Assembly: GCA_003165615.1 (NCBI GenBank)
Contig: PLWR01000637.1
Coordinates: 1 to 5,381, forward strand
Reading direction: 5' to 3'
Length of the DNA: 5,381 bases
From: Acidobacteriota bacterium
GTDB lineage: Bacteria > Acidobacteriota > Terriglobia > UBA7540
This document shows, piece after piece, positions 1 to 5,363 of this stretch (the first letter of the stretch is position 1; each line of letters starts with the position of its first letter). The translations under genes and the position numbers were made by a program. The notes beneath the pieces are model-generated. The model searched no databases. It saw only the letters and a program-made list of their open reading frames with translations, and had not been told where the DNA came from.

Positions 1-391
1 CCAGGTATTTCCCCCAGGCCCACGCCAGGATGTAAACCTCAATGGGGTTCTTGAGGGGATTGACGCCCATTTCACCCTGGCCACGAAACGCCACGGGGCG
101 AAGGTAGCAATGTTTGACGTTGTTCACGCGCACCAGCTCCACCATCGCCTGCGCCAGTTGCTCGCGAGTGAATGGCAACTCCATCCGATAGATCTTGGCG
201 GAGTTCAGCAGGCGGTCGGTGTGTTCGTTGAGACGAAAAATTCCCGGACCGTGCGGCGTGTCGTAACAACGAATGCCTTCAAACAGGGAGGAAGCATAGT
301 GGACCACGTGCGCGGAAACGTGAATCGTTGCCTCACTCCAGGGAATGAACTTGCCGTTGTGCCAGACCTTTTCGTAGTTTTCCACTGCCAT
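1..391 (-). CDS. ilvE: Branched-chain amino acid aminotransferase, N-terminal part (cut by window edge)
   Basis: This encodes the first 130 residues of a PLP-dependent fold-type IV aminotransferase, a cytoplasmic enzyme that interconverts Leu, Ile and Val with their 2-oxo acids using 2-oxoglutarate/glutamate. The translation begins MAVENYEKVWHNGKFIPW and aligns almost without gaps to E. coli IlvE as I recall it. Diagnostic segments are HYASSLFEGIRCY (residues 31-43), R60 in the EHTDRL segment, SAKIYR (64-69), CYLRP (95-99) and GEMGVNP (106-112). Y32, F37, Y96 and R98 match conserved substrate-pocket positions. The family is about 300 residues long, so the catalytic PLP lysine (near residue 160) lies beyond the left edge. 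The ATG at 391 is chosen because GGAG (403-400) sits 8 nt upstream. An in-frame ATG at 433 would add 14 residues but has a weaker ribosome site. D-amino-acid transaminase or aminodeoxychorismate lyase share the fold, but the FEGIRCY and GMGVNP motifs favour IlvE. Confidence 0.95.
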   Translation of the reverse strand, partial: MAVENYEKVWHNGKFIPWSEATIHVSAHVVHYASSLFEGIRCYDTPHGPGIFRLNEHTDRLLNSAKIYRMELPFTREQLAQAMVELVRVNNVKHCYLRPVAFRGQGEMGVNPLKNPIEVYILAWAWGKYL

Positions 392-475
392 GGGTGATTC
401 TCCAGCTTGTCCCCCAAAGGTTTTGAATTGCATGCCACCCGCTGAATGCGCGAGCCGCAGCCCTCAAGCAGGGAA

Positions 476-484
476 ATTATAACA
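476..484 (-). promoter_or_regulatory. Extended -10 promoter for ilvE
   Basis: Read on the minus strand, the sequence is TGTTATAAT: a perfect TATAAT (481-476) preceded by TG one base upstream, which is the classic extended -10 form. No good -35 hexamer lies 16-18 nt further upstream, which is tolerated by extended -10 promoters. Transcription would start near position 469 and give a leader of roughly 78 nt before the ATG at 391. The site implies that ilvE is transcribed independently of the glycosidase gene upstream of it. This is a motif match only. Confidence 0.5.
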
Positions 485-495
485 CGGGGCAAGTT

Positions 496-536
496 GGCGC
501 CGGACGAATTCGGCGCGCGGCGCCCGGCTGGCCGGC
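496..536. repeat. Cluster of GC-rich inverted repeats
   Basis: The palindromic units are GCGCCG (497-502) facing CGGCGC (511-516) across an 8-nt loop, two GGCGCC palindromes (496-501 and 519-524), and CCGGC (524-528) facing GCCGG (531-535). They lie in the spacer between the GH28-like gene and the ilvE promoter. They could fold in RNA reading through from the glycosidase gene, or be a REP-like palindromic element. There is no following T-run, so this is not a canonical intrinsic terminator. Confidence 0.4.
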
Positions 537-560
537 AATATCGCGGGGGAATTGGTCTGT

Positions 561-584
561 TGCGCCTCCGCGCCTCTGCGGTGA
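561..584. repeat. Short sequence resembling a common dispersed bacterial repeat
   Basis: The segment contains two 8-bp tandem units, GCGCCTCC (562-569) and GCGCCTCT (570-577), followed by GCGGTGA. From memory it resembles the 'CTCTGCGCCTCTGCGGTGA' type of sequence that recurs in intergenic regions of many soil bacterial genomes. It lies in non-coding DNA 31 bp past the stop codon of the GH28-like gene. Its function is unknown, and one copy in this window cannot prove that it is repeated. Confidence 0.4.
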
Positions 585-595
585 TAACGATCTCG

Positions 596-611
596 GGCGT
601 TTTTTCACGCC
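596..611 (-). terminator. Small stem-loop just after the GH28-like gene
   Basis: GGCGT (596-600) and ACGCC (607-611) form a 5-bp stem around a 6-nt loop that is A-rich in the minus-strand RNA. It begins 3 nt after the minus-strand TGA at 617-615. The stem is short and no U-tract follows, so it is at best a weak terminator or a 3' end protecting structure. Confidence 0.25.
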
Positions 612-614
612 TTG

Positions 615-2267
615 TCATTGAACCGGCATGAAGTTATCCAGCGTTTGCACGGCGCTCTTATCGACATCGGTGTCGAGTTGGATGGGCACCTTGGCTTTGC
701 GTAGGTCATTCCCGAAAAGACTGATGTCGTGGCTGTCGTGCCCGGTCACTTTCAGGAAAGTCGCCGTTCCTTCCGGCGCCTTGGAATCGCGAATCATCAC
801 GTCGCTGGCGTTTTTCAGGACGATGGCCGGCACGTCGCGACCGACCCATGCTTGCCGGCCGTTAAAGCCATTGATTTCCACTCCCTCCGCGTCTTCAATC
901 GAGATGGCACTCTGCCATTTGTCCACCTCAGGCTGATCCCAATGGATTTCGATATCTTTAAGCTTCAGGTTTTTCACCCAGTGGAACCTCATGGCATTGG
1001 TGGTCCAATCGAAGGGCGCGGCGGGATCCGTGCCCACGAAAAACTTGATGTTCTCCAGGGTGAGGCCGTCAATCCAACTGTTGGGATGGCCTTCCACGTG
1101 GGCGGGCCCTTTGGAGTGGACAATGACGTTCCGGATCATCACGTTGTGGATCGAACCCGGTGCGGGATTGTCTTTGGAAACGGGCTTCCCCCCATACTCG
1201 CTGCGGCCTCTAAGACCCATGCCCATGAAACTTCCCTGGCCCCAGAACCAGTCAAAGCGCTTCAAGTTGAGAGTGAGGTTCGAGATTACCACGTCATCGA
1301 CAAAGCCCCCGTCGGCGGCGGCGAAGGAAAAGCCCGAGCTGTCGTCGGTGATTACACAATTGTCGATGACCACGTGCTGAATTCCCTTGGCGTTGCCTTC
1401 GCTGAATTTGATGGCATTGGCGGAGGCGGAGAGGCGGCAATTGGTGACGGTTATGTTTTCGCAGAGCAAGGCCGGGCCCCAATTATTGGTGGAAATGAAA
1501 ATGATGCAGTCATCGCCGGTGGTAATGCTGCTGTTGGCGATGTGCACGTCCTTGCAGCCATCCAAGTCAATTCCATCCGCCCAAACCGCATCGTTGGGCT
1601 TGGTGTAGACAAAGACGCCGTCAATCACCATTCGCTCGCACGCGTAGAAGGCCATCGTCCAAGTGGGTGAGTACATGAAGGAGAGCCCGGTGATGCGGAT
1701 GTCTTTGCTCGACCCCATCCACACAAGATGGGGATAAACCTTGCGATCGGGATATCCCTCGGGAAAGGACCGCACAATGGATTTGCCCAGGGATTTCATG
1801 AGGTTTTTCGACGAACGCACAAAGGGGTCGTCCAGATCATCAATCTTCCATTCGTAGGCGCCCTGGCCATTGACCGTGCCGCGCCCTTCCAGGGTAATAT
1901 CTTCGACATTCTCAGCAAAGAACAAGGCGGCCTTGTCAGCTCGCGGCTGGCCGTTGAACAGGCCCATGTCCTTGGAGGCGTAAAGCGTGGCGCCGCCTTC
2001 GATGTGGAAGCGCACGTGACTGCGCAGGTGGAGCGTTCCTGAGGTGTACTCGCCGGGCGGCAGGTAAACCATTCCTCCGCCCGCCTGGCCGCAGGCGTCA
2101 ATAGCCTTTTGGATGGCCCCCTGCGCGTTGTCTGCCTTGATCCCGGTCGCGCCATAGTCTTTCACGTTAAAGATGGCTATCCCGGCCGCGAAGAGATGGG
2201 CATTCGCGGAAAATAGCAGTATTAGGACAAATCCCCAGAAGACTCTTCCTGAAACAAATTTATTCAT
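615..2267 (-). CDS. Secreted GH28-like right-handed beta-helix glycosidase (polygalacturonase superfamily)
   Basis: The 550-residue product is predicted to hydrolyse uronic-acid-containing polysaccharide (pectin or rhamnogalacturonan) outside the cytoplasm. Residues 1-28 form a signal peptide: a basic start, a hydrophobic core around FWGFVLILLF, and a cut near FAA/G. The mature protein opens with FNVKDYGATG (33-42) and GGGMVYLPPGEYTSG, the usual N-terminal cap of the pectin-lyase fold, followed by many beta-helix rungs. Active-site segments are WADGIDLDG, with D231 at the NTD aspartate position, and TGDD, with D252 and D253, giving the canonical 21-residue spacing. GLRGRS (R353, R355) lies where RIK is expected. 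The GHG histidine motif is replaced by SASANAIKF (280-288). The ATG at 2267 is preferred because GGAG lies 7 nt upstream and it gives a clean signal peptide; ATG 2270 is a near-equal alternative. A GTG at 2369 would add 34 residues in front of the signal sequence and is unlikely. The exact substrate cannot be read from sequence. Confidence 0.88.
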   Translation of the reverse strand: MNKFVSGRVFWGFVLILLFSANAHLFAAGIAIFNVKDYGATGIKADNAQGAIQKAIDACGQAGGGMVYLPPGEYTSGTLHLRSHVRFHIEGGATLYASKDMGLFNGQPRADKAALFFAENVEDITLEGRGTVNGQGAYEWKIDDLDDPFVRSSKNLMKSLGKSIVRSFPEGYPDRKVYPHLVWMGSSKDIRITGLSFMYSPTWTMAFYACERMVIDGVFVYTKPNDAVWADGIDLDGCKDVHIANSSITTGDDCIIFISTNNWGPALLCENITVTNCRLSASANAIKFSEGNAKGIQHVVIDNCVITDDSSGFSFAAADGGFVDDVVISNLTLNLKRFDWFWGQGSFMGMGLRGRSEYGGKPVSKDNPAPGSIHNVMIRNVIVHSKGPAHVEGHPNSWIDGLTLENIKFFVGTDPAAPFDWTTNAMRFHWVKNLKLKDIEIHWDQPEVDKWQSAISIEDAEGVEINGFNGRQAWVGRDVPAIVLKNASDVMIRDSKAPEGTATFLKVTGHDSHDISLFGNDLRKAKVPIQLDTDVDKSAVQTLDNFMPVQ

Positions 2268-2271
2268 CATC

Positions 2272-2278
2272 CCTCTCC
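2272..2278 (-). promoter_or_regulatory. Ribosome binding site that decides the GH28-like start
   Basis: On the minus strand GGAGAGG (2278-2272) precedes two consecutive ATG codons at 2270 and 2267. The GGAG core is 4 nt from the first and 7 nt from the second, so the second is better spaced. The AT-rich stretch just upstream (2290-2279) should leave the site unstructured. Confidence 0.7.
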
Positions 2279-2349
2279 ATATTTGATATTGTGCGGCAGC
2301 CTGAACAAATTGAGATGCGGGCGCCGATCCGGCTTGGCGGGCCAGCTCA

Positions 2350-2379
2350 TGAATACTGGGTTCGCTCACCGATTGTCAA
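2350..2379 (-). promoter_or_regulatory. Candidate sigma70-type promoter for the GH28-like gene
   Basis: On the minus strand there is a perfect -35 hexamer TTGACA (2379-2374), followed after 18 nt by TATTCA (2355-2350), a poor -10 with 3 of 6 consensus bases. Transcription would start near 2343, leaving a leader of about 75 nt. A short inverted repeat, GCCG-ATC-CGGC (2323-2333), falls just downstream of the predicted start and could be an operator. For the divergent plus-strand gene the best candidate is TTGATA (2283-2288) with CAAATT (2306-2311), which is weaker still. Confidence 0.3.
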
Positions 2380-2396
2380 GGAAGGATTTCACCAGG

Positions 2397-2402
2397 GGAG
2401 GA
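2397..2402 (+). promoter_or_regulatory. Strong ribosome binding site that selects a GTG start
   Basis: GGAGGA lies at 2397-2402, inside AGGGGAGGA, and is followed by 7 nt and then GTG at 2409. It is the best Shine-Dalgarno match near the 5' end of the plus-strand gene. The nearest in-frame ATG (2349) has only a weak GGCGGG upstream, and the TTG at 2283 would give a long tail before the signal peptide. The site supports a 620-residue product. Confidence 0.65.
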
Positions 2403-2408
2403 CCACTC

Positions 2409-4271
2409 GTGCTAAAACCATTTCGGTTCGTCGTGCCTGCATTGCTCGTGCTCACAATCGCCGTGGCGAAGGAGCCCGCTAACGCCCCACAGTACCAGTC
2501 TTCCTTCATGCGCATGGAAATGGCGCCGGACCAGCCGGCGTTCACAGCGTTATCCATAGACTCATTGGGCAAGAGCAAACTTGGATTGAATCCGTTGCGG
2601 CTCCCCGGCGCGCCGGACAAGAAATACGAGGTGCGCCATGCCGGGTCCGAGTTCGAATACCGTGCTGCGGGGGGACCAGCAAGTGCCCCGGCGGTGTGGA
2701 CTTTTGAGTTTTTACCCAAGCAGATCCATTTGCACTCTTCCTACTCTGCCGCAAACCCGCCACCACCACTGGTATTGAATTTTAATACCTTCGTAAACCA
2801 TGCCACGCTTCTTGGCATCATGAATGATGATGGAAGTGTCCGCTTGCCGGCGCTTCTTCACCTGCCTGACCAGGGAACTTTTCGCATCACTTCCAGCGCG
2901 GGCAACGGGTTGGCGCTTGGGTACGACGCCCAGCGCTTTTTTACGTGGGACAATCAACTCAACTATAAAGAAGGCGACCAGGCATACGTGAAGGTCACCA
3001 TTCCCCCTGCCTCCGCTTCCCTGCCCCAGGTGGACTACACGTTAGACGTCGTGGCCATTTATCCCAGCGTGCCAGGGGTTGAAACTGACCCGCGTTTTGA
3101 TGGCTTTCGCCGCAACTGGCTCAATGTTTTTCAACTGAGTCCCCGCCGGCACGTGCTGGCCAACAACGCCGCCAGTGACGCCTGCGCCCTCACCATGTTC
3201 ATCTACACTTCCGTGGCCGAACGCACGCCCCCGCTCGCCCCCGGCCTGACCGCCATGGACCTGATTCGGCAAACCCTGGACCACTACCTGAGCGGGGCGC
3301 ACGCTTATGGCATGGCCTACCACAACGACCCGCAGAATCCCGCCAATTCCCTCGATACTTATCCCTCGTTGCTGATTGCCGCCGGTGATTATGTGCGCGC
3401 CACCGGGGATGAAGCGTGGCTGAAAAAGAACTATGCGGGGATAAAGGGCTGGGCCACCCAAATGCTTGCCATGGATCCCACGGGTGAGGGGTTGCTGGTT
3501 GACGTGAATAGCGGCAACGCGGGCATTTGGGATTACCGGCAGTACCCCAAGCACACGGCCAACTGGTGGGACAATATTGGATTTGGCCACCAGGACGCTT
3601 ACTCCAATGCCCTCGCCTACCATGCCCTGCTGGGAATGGAGGAAATGGCGCGGCGTGCCCATACGCCGGATGACGTGCGGCTTTATTTATCGCGCGCCGA
3701 GAAGCTGCGCTTGGTTTATTTCGATACTTTCTACAATCCCGCAACCGGAGTTTTGGCCGGCTGGCGGAGTCAAGACGGCAAGCTGCACGACTATTACTTC
3801 ACCTTCGTGAATGGCGTGGCCATCACCTATGGTCTGGTTCCCCGGGACAAGGCAAATCAGATCATGGACCGCATGCTCGCCAAGATGAAAGAGGTGGGCT
3901 ACACCCATTTCGAGTACGGCCTGCCGGGCGACCTTATCCCCATTCGCCAGGAAGACTATATGGTGCACAACCGGCGCTGGGGCGGGCCGGAAAAGAAGGA
4001 CGGCTCCGACACATTCCAAGTCTATTGCAATGGCGGAGCGACGGCCTGCTTTGTCTTCTACACCCTACAGGCTCTGTACCAGCTTGGCCGGCGCGCGGCG
4101 GCGGACGCGATTCTGTTTCCTATGCTCCATGCCTATGAGGAGGGCGGGTTTCAGGGACATGGCGCCAATGGCATGACCTACGATTGGAAAGCGTGGGATG
4201 GAACCCCGCACGGCTACGAAGGCTTGCTCGTCGACGATTACCAGGCGCTTTTGGCGGTGCTATCGCGGTAA
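2409..4271 (+). CDS. Secreted six-hairpin (alpha/alpha)6-barrel glycosidase-like protein
   Basis: The 620-residue protein starts at GTG. Residues 1-20 (core FRFVVPALLVLTIAVA) look like a signal peptide cut near AVA/KE, so it acts in the periplasm or outside the cell. Residues about 25-215 are rich in predicted beta strands and probably form a sandwich domain. From about residue 229 (FDGFRRNWLNVF) to the end it looks alpha-helical and resembles the six-hairpin glycosidase superfamily, which includes GH15, GH63, GH78 and related families. Supporting segments are LDTYPSLLIAAGDYVRATGD (315-334), WWDNIGFGHQDAYSNALAY (386-404), CNGGATACFVFYTLQALYQL (540-559), and WDGTPHGYEGLLVDDY near the C-terminus. 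Acidic residues in these segments (D316, D388, D396, D597, E604, D609, D610) are candidate catalytic groups, but none is proven. I cannot assign a numbered family. It is divergent from the GH28-like gene across 141 bp, suggesting a role in the same polysaccharide pathway, for example as an alpha-rhamnosidase or other side-chain enzyme; that is inference. Confidence 0.75.
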   Translation: MLKPFRFVVPALLVLTIAVAKEPANAPQYQSSFMRMEMAPDQPAFTALSIDSLGKSKLGLNPLRLPGAPDKKYEVRHAGSEFEYRAAGGPASAPAVWTFEFLPKQIHLHSSYSAANPPPPLVLNFNTFVNHATLLGIMNDDGSVRLPALLHLPDQGTFRITSSAGNGLALGYDAQRFFTWDNQLNYKEGDQAYVKVTIPPASASLPQVDYTLDVVAIYPSVPGVETDPRFDGFRRNWLNVFQLSPRRHVLANNAASDACALTMFIYTSVAERTPPLAPGLTAMDLIRQTLDHYLSGAHAYGMAYHNDPQNPANSLDTYPSLLIAAGDYVRATGDEAWLKKNYAGIKGWATQMLAMDPTGEGLLVDVNSGNAGIWDYRQYPKHTANWWDNIGFGHQDAYSNALAYHALLGMEEMARRAHTPDDVRLYLSRAEKLRLVYFDTFYNPATGVLAGWRSQDGKLHDYYFTFVNGVAITYGLVPRDKANQIMDRMLAKMKEVGYTHFEYGLPGDLIPIRQEDYMVHNRRWGGPEKKDGSDTFQVYCNGGATACFVFYTLQALYQLGRRAAADAILFPMLHAYEEGGFQGHGANGMTYDWKAWDGTPHGYEGLLVDDYQALLAVLSR

Positions 4272-4303
4272 TTGCTGTTTCCGCAAGCAGGTTCCACGAT
4301 CAA

Positions 4304-4338
4304 CGCGGCACGGACCTGTTCGCGAGGTCCGTGCTGCG
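4304..4338. terminator. Strong 14-bp hairpin between convergent genes
   Basis: CGCGGCACGGACCT (4304-4317) pairs with AGGTCCGTGCTGCG (4325-4338) over 14 bp with a single G-U wobble. The 7-nt loop GTTCGCG could close further around a TTCG turn. The hairpin starts 32 bp after the stop of the plus-strand gene and about 86 bp after that of the minus-strand gene, so it could end or shield transcripts from both sides. No T-run follows on either strand, so it is not a textbook intrinsic terminator. Confidence 0.5.
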
Positions 4339-4371
4339 CGTGCTCACCCAGGCAAAGGCAATCTTCACCAT

Positions 4372-4422
4372 CGACCCGGAGGCTGGCCTCCTAACCGTGA
4401 AACCAAACGCGCCCCAGGGTCG
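4372..4422. other. Compound fold beside the stop codon of the right-hand gene
   Basis: CGACCC (4372-4377) can pair with GGGTCG (4417-4422), enclosing a GGAGG-CTGG-CCTCC hairpin (4378-4391) that stacks directly against the outer stem. The element ends 2 nt from the minus-strand TAG at 4427-4425. It may be a 3'-end structure or part of termination. There is no U-tract, and the 25-nt unpaired arm (4392-4416) weakens the outer stem. Confidence 0.25.
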
Positions 4423-4424
4423 TA

Positions 4425-5204
4425 CTACTGCCGCTCAAAAACCTGTGTGTACGGCTCGTTTACGGCGACGGCACTCCCTGTGTCGGTCAGCGTGCGCCCG
4501 TCCTGCGACACTGTATAGGTGTCTCGGGAAATTGGCTTGCCGCTATTCTTGCTCAGCATTTCAAACGAGCGCGGCCCAGTGTGTTTGAGGGTCACGGTAA
4601 TCCCTGCCGGGAGCGTCGGACCGGTTACCGTGTAGTCCTTCCCGTCGAACTTGGCCTCGCACGTCCACTTATAACCCTCGGACGTGAAAAGCAGCCCATC
4701 TTGCCCGGATGGCTTGATGTCCATAGTTATAAGCGAGTTGATCTTGACCTCTTTATCTCTCCATCCGCCCAGCAGCCCCTTGTCGCCGGAGATACGCTCA
4801 TAGACGACGGTGTCTTGAAAGGTCGCGCCGTTCGGCTTGGTCCCTTTGCTAACCACCGTCATCGTCTTGCCATCCGTTGATAACTTTGAAGTGTCCGTGC
4901 TGAGCAAGATTCCTTTCCGCTTGTAAGTAGTCTCCCACGTGTGGTCGTCGATTTGCTTCCAGACAATCACTTCACCCAAAGGCCCCGTGCACTCCTTGCC
5001 GTCCACATTAAACGTGTACGACAGACCAGAGCCCGAGGCACGGATTGCCCCCGACGGGGTTTTCTCGAATTTCATAGTGTCCCCGGTTAATTTGCTTTTT
5101 GCCGGGTTCAGCTTCCAGGTTCCGGCAAAGGGATTCTCGGCAGCCGCAAGACCGGCTGCAAATACCAACACGAATACCCCTACAGCCCCCATGCGAATTT
5201 TCAT
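4425..5204 (-). CDS. Secreted protein of unknown function with two related beta-rich halves
   Basis: The 259-residue product has a signal peptide at residues 1-22 (core VGVFVLVFAAGLAAA, cut near AAA/E). The mature protein begins ENPFAGTWKLNPAKSK, a pattern I associate with abundant secreted proteins of Acidobacteria that resemble lipocalin or other small beta barrels. The chain is rich in alternating hydrophobic and polar residues, consistent with beta strands, and has no transmembrane segment after the signal. Residues about 26-137 and 144-258 look like a duplicated unit: each opens with GTW or GGW, carries one cysteine (C72, C182), has a VDGK or FDGK turn, a late S-x-DG-[KR]-T segment (STDGKT, SQDGRT), and ends in VxER (VVYERI, QVFERQ). 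The ATG at 5204 has GGAGG 6 nt upstream. No catalytic motif is visible; ligand binding or an envelope role is possible. It converges on the six-hairpin gene and appears to be transcribed alone. Confidence 0.82.
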   Translation of the reverse strand: MKIRMGAVGVFVLVFAAGLAAAENPFAGTWKLNPAKSKLTGDTMKFEKTPSGAIRASGSGLSYTFNVDGKECTGPLGEVIVWKQIDDHTWETTYKRKGILLSTDTSKLSTDGKTMTVVSKGTKPNGATFQDTVVYERISGDKGLLGGWRDKEVKINSLITMDIKPSGQDGLLFTSEGYKWTCEAKFDGKDYTVTGPTLPAGITVTLKHTGPRSFEMLSKNSGKPISRDTYTVSQDGRTLTDTGSAVAVNEPYTQVFERQ

Positions 5205-5258
5205 GGACCGCCTCCGATCAACCGAAATTTCAGAATTTAACTTCCGCTAGTGGCCGAG

Positions 5259-5287
5259 AGTCTACGCCCGCACACTTGTCGAGTCAA
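5259..5287 (-). promoter_or_regulatory. Promoter for the secreted two-domain protein
   Basis: On the minus strand TTGACT (5287-5282) and TAGACT (5264-5259) are separated by exactly 17 nt, matching sigma70 consensus at 5 of 6 and 4 of 6 positions. Transcription would start near 5252, giving a leader of about 48 nt that contains the GGAGG ribosome site (5215-5211). This is the best-formed two-part promoter in the window. Confidence 0.55.
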
Positions 5288-5312
5288 TCGCCAACGGCCA
5301 TCGCCAACGGCC
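5287..5312. repeat. Perfect 2 x 13 bp tandem repeat
   Basis: ATCGCCAACGGCC occurs twice with no gap (5287-5299 and 5300-5312). It lies immediately upstream of the -35 hexamer, touching it by one base, in the position where an activator often binds. It could equally be a chance slippage duplication. Confidence 0.75.
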
Positions 5313-5338
5313 CCCATGCCAGATATGGCCAGTACATC

Positions 5339-5363
5339 GGAATAGAGTAAGCCTCATTATTCC
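5339..5363 (-). terminator. Stem-loop at the possible end of an upstream gene
   Basis: GGAATA (5339-5344) pairs with TATTCC (5358-5363), and the stem continues inward as GAG (5345-5347) with CTC (5353-5355) after a 2-nt bulge, leaving a 5-nt loop. On the minus strand it overlaps the tandem stops TAA-TGA (5359-5354). It could end transcription arriving from beyond the right edge, though no U-tract is present. Confidence 0.25.

Noticed and set aside
729..1670. A 313-codon open frame on the plus strand inside the GH28-like gene.
   Set aside because: It is antisense to a well-supported gene, and its composition follows from that gene's codon bias; no ribosome site or known domain is visible.
3042..3662. 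A 206-codon open frame on the minus strand inside the six-hairpin gene.
   Set aside because: It is an antisense shadow of a convincing secreted protein, with low-complexity Gly/Val-rich translation and no domain.
4340..4420. A plus-strand frame reading AIFTIDPEAGLLTVKP, which resembles a cadherin-repeat strand.
   Set aside because: The resemblance covers fewer than 20 residues, and the frame runs out of the coding region of one gene and into the antisense of the next with no start or ribosome site. It is probably chance.
5262..5357. A 31-codon minus-strand frame starting at ATG 5357 with GGAGG (5366-5362) upstream.
   Set aside because: The spacing is only 4 nt, the ATG lies inside a stem-loop, its TAG stop falls in the predicted -10 element, and the peptide has no recognisable features.
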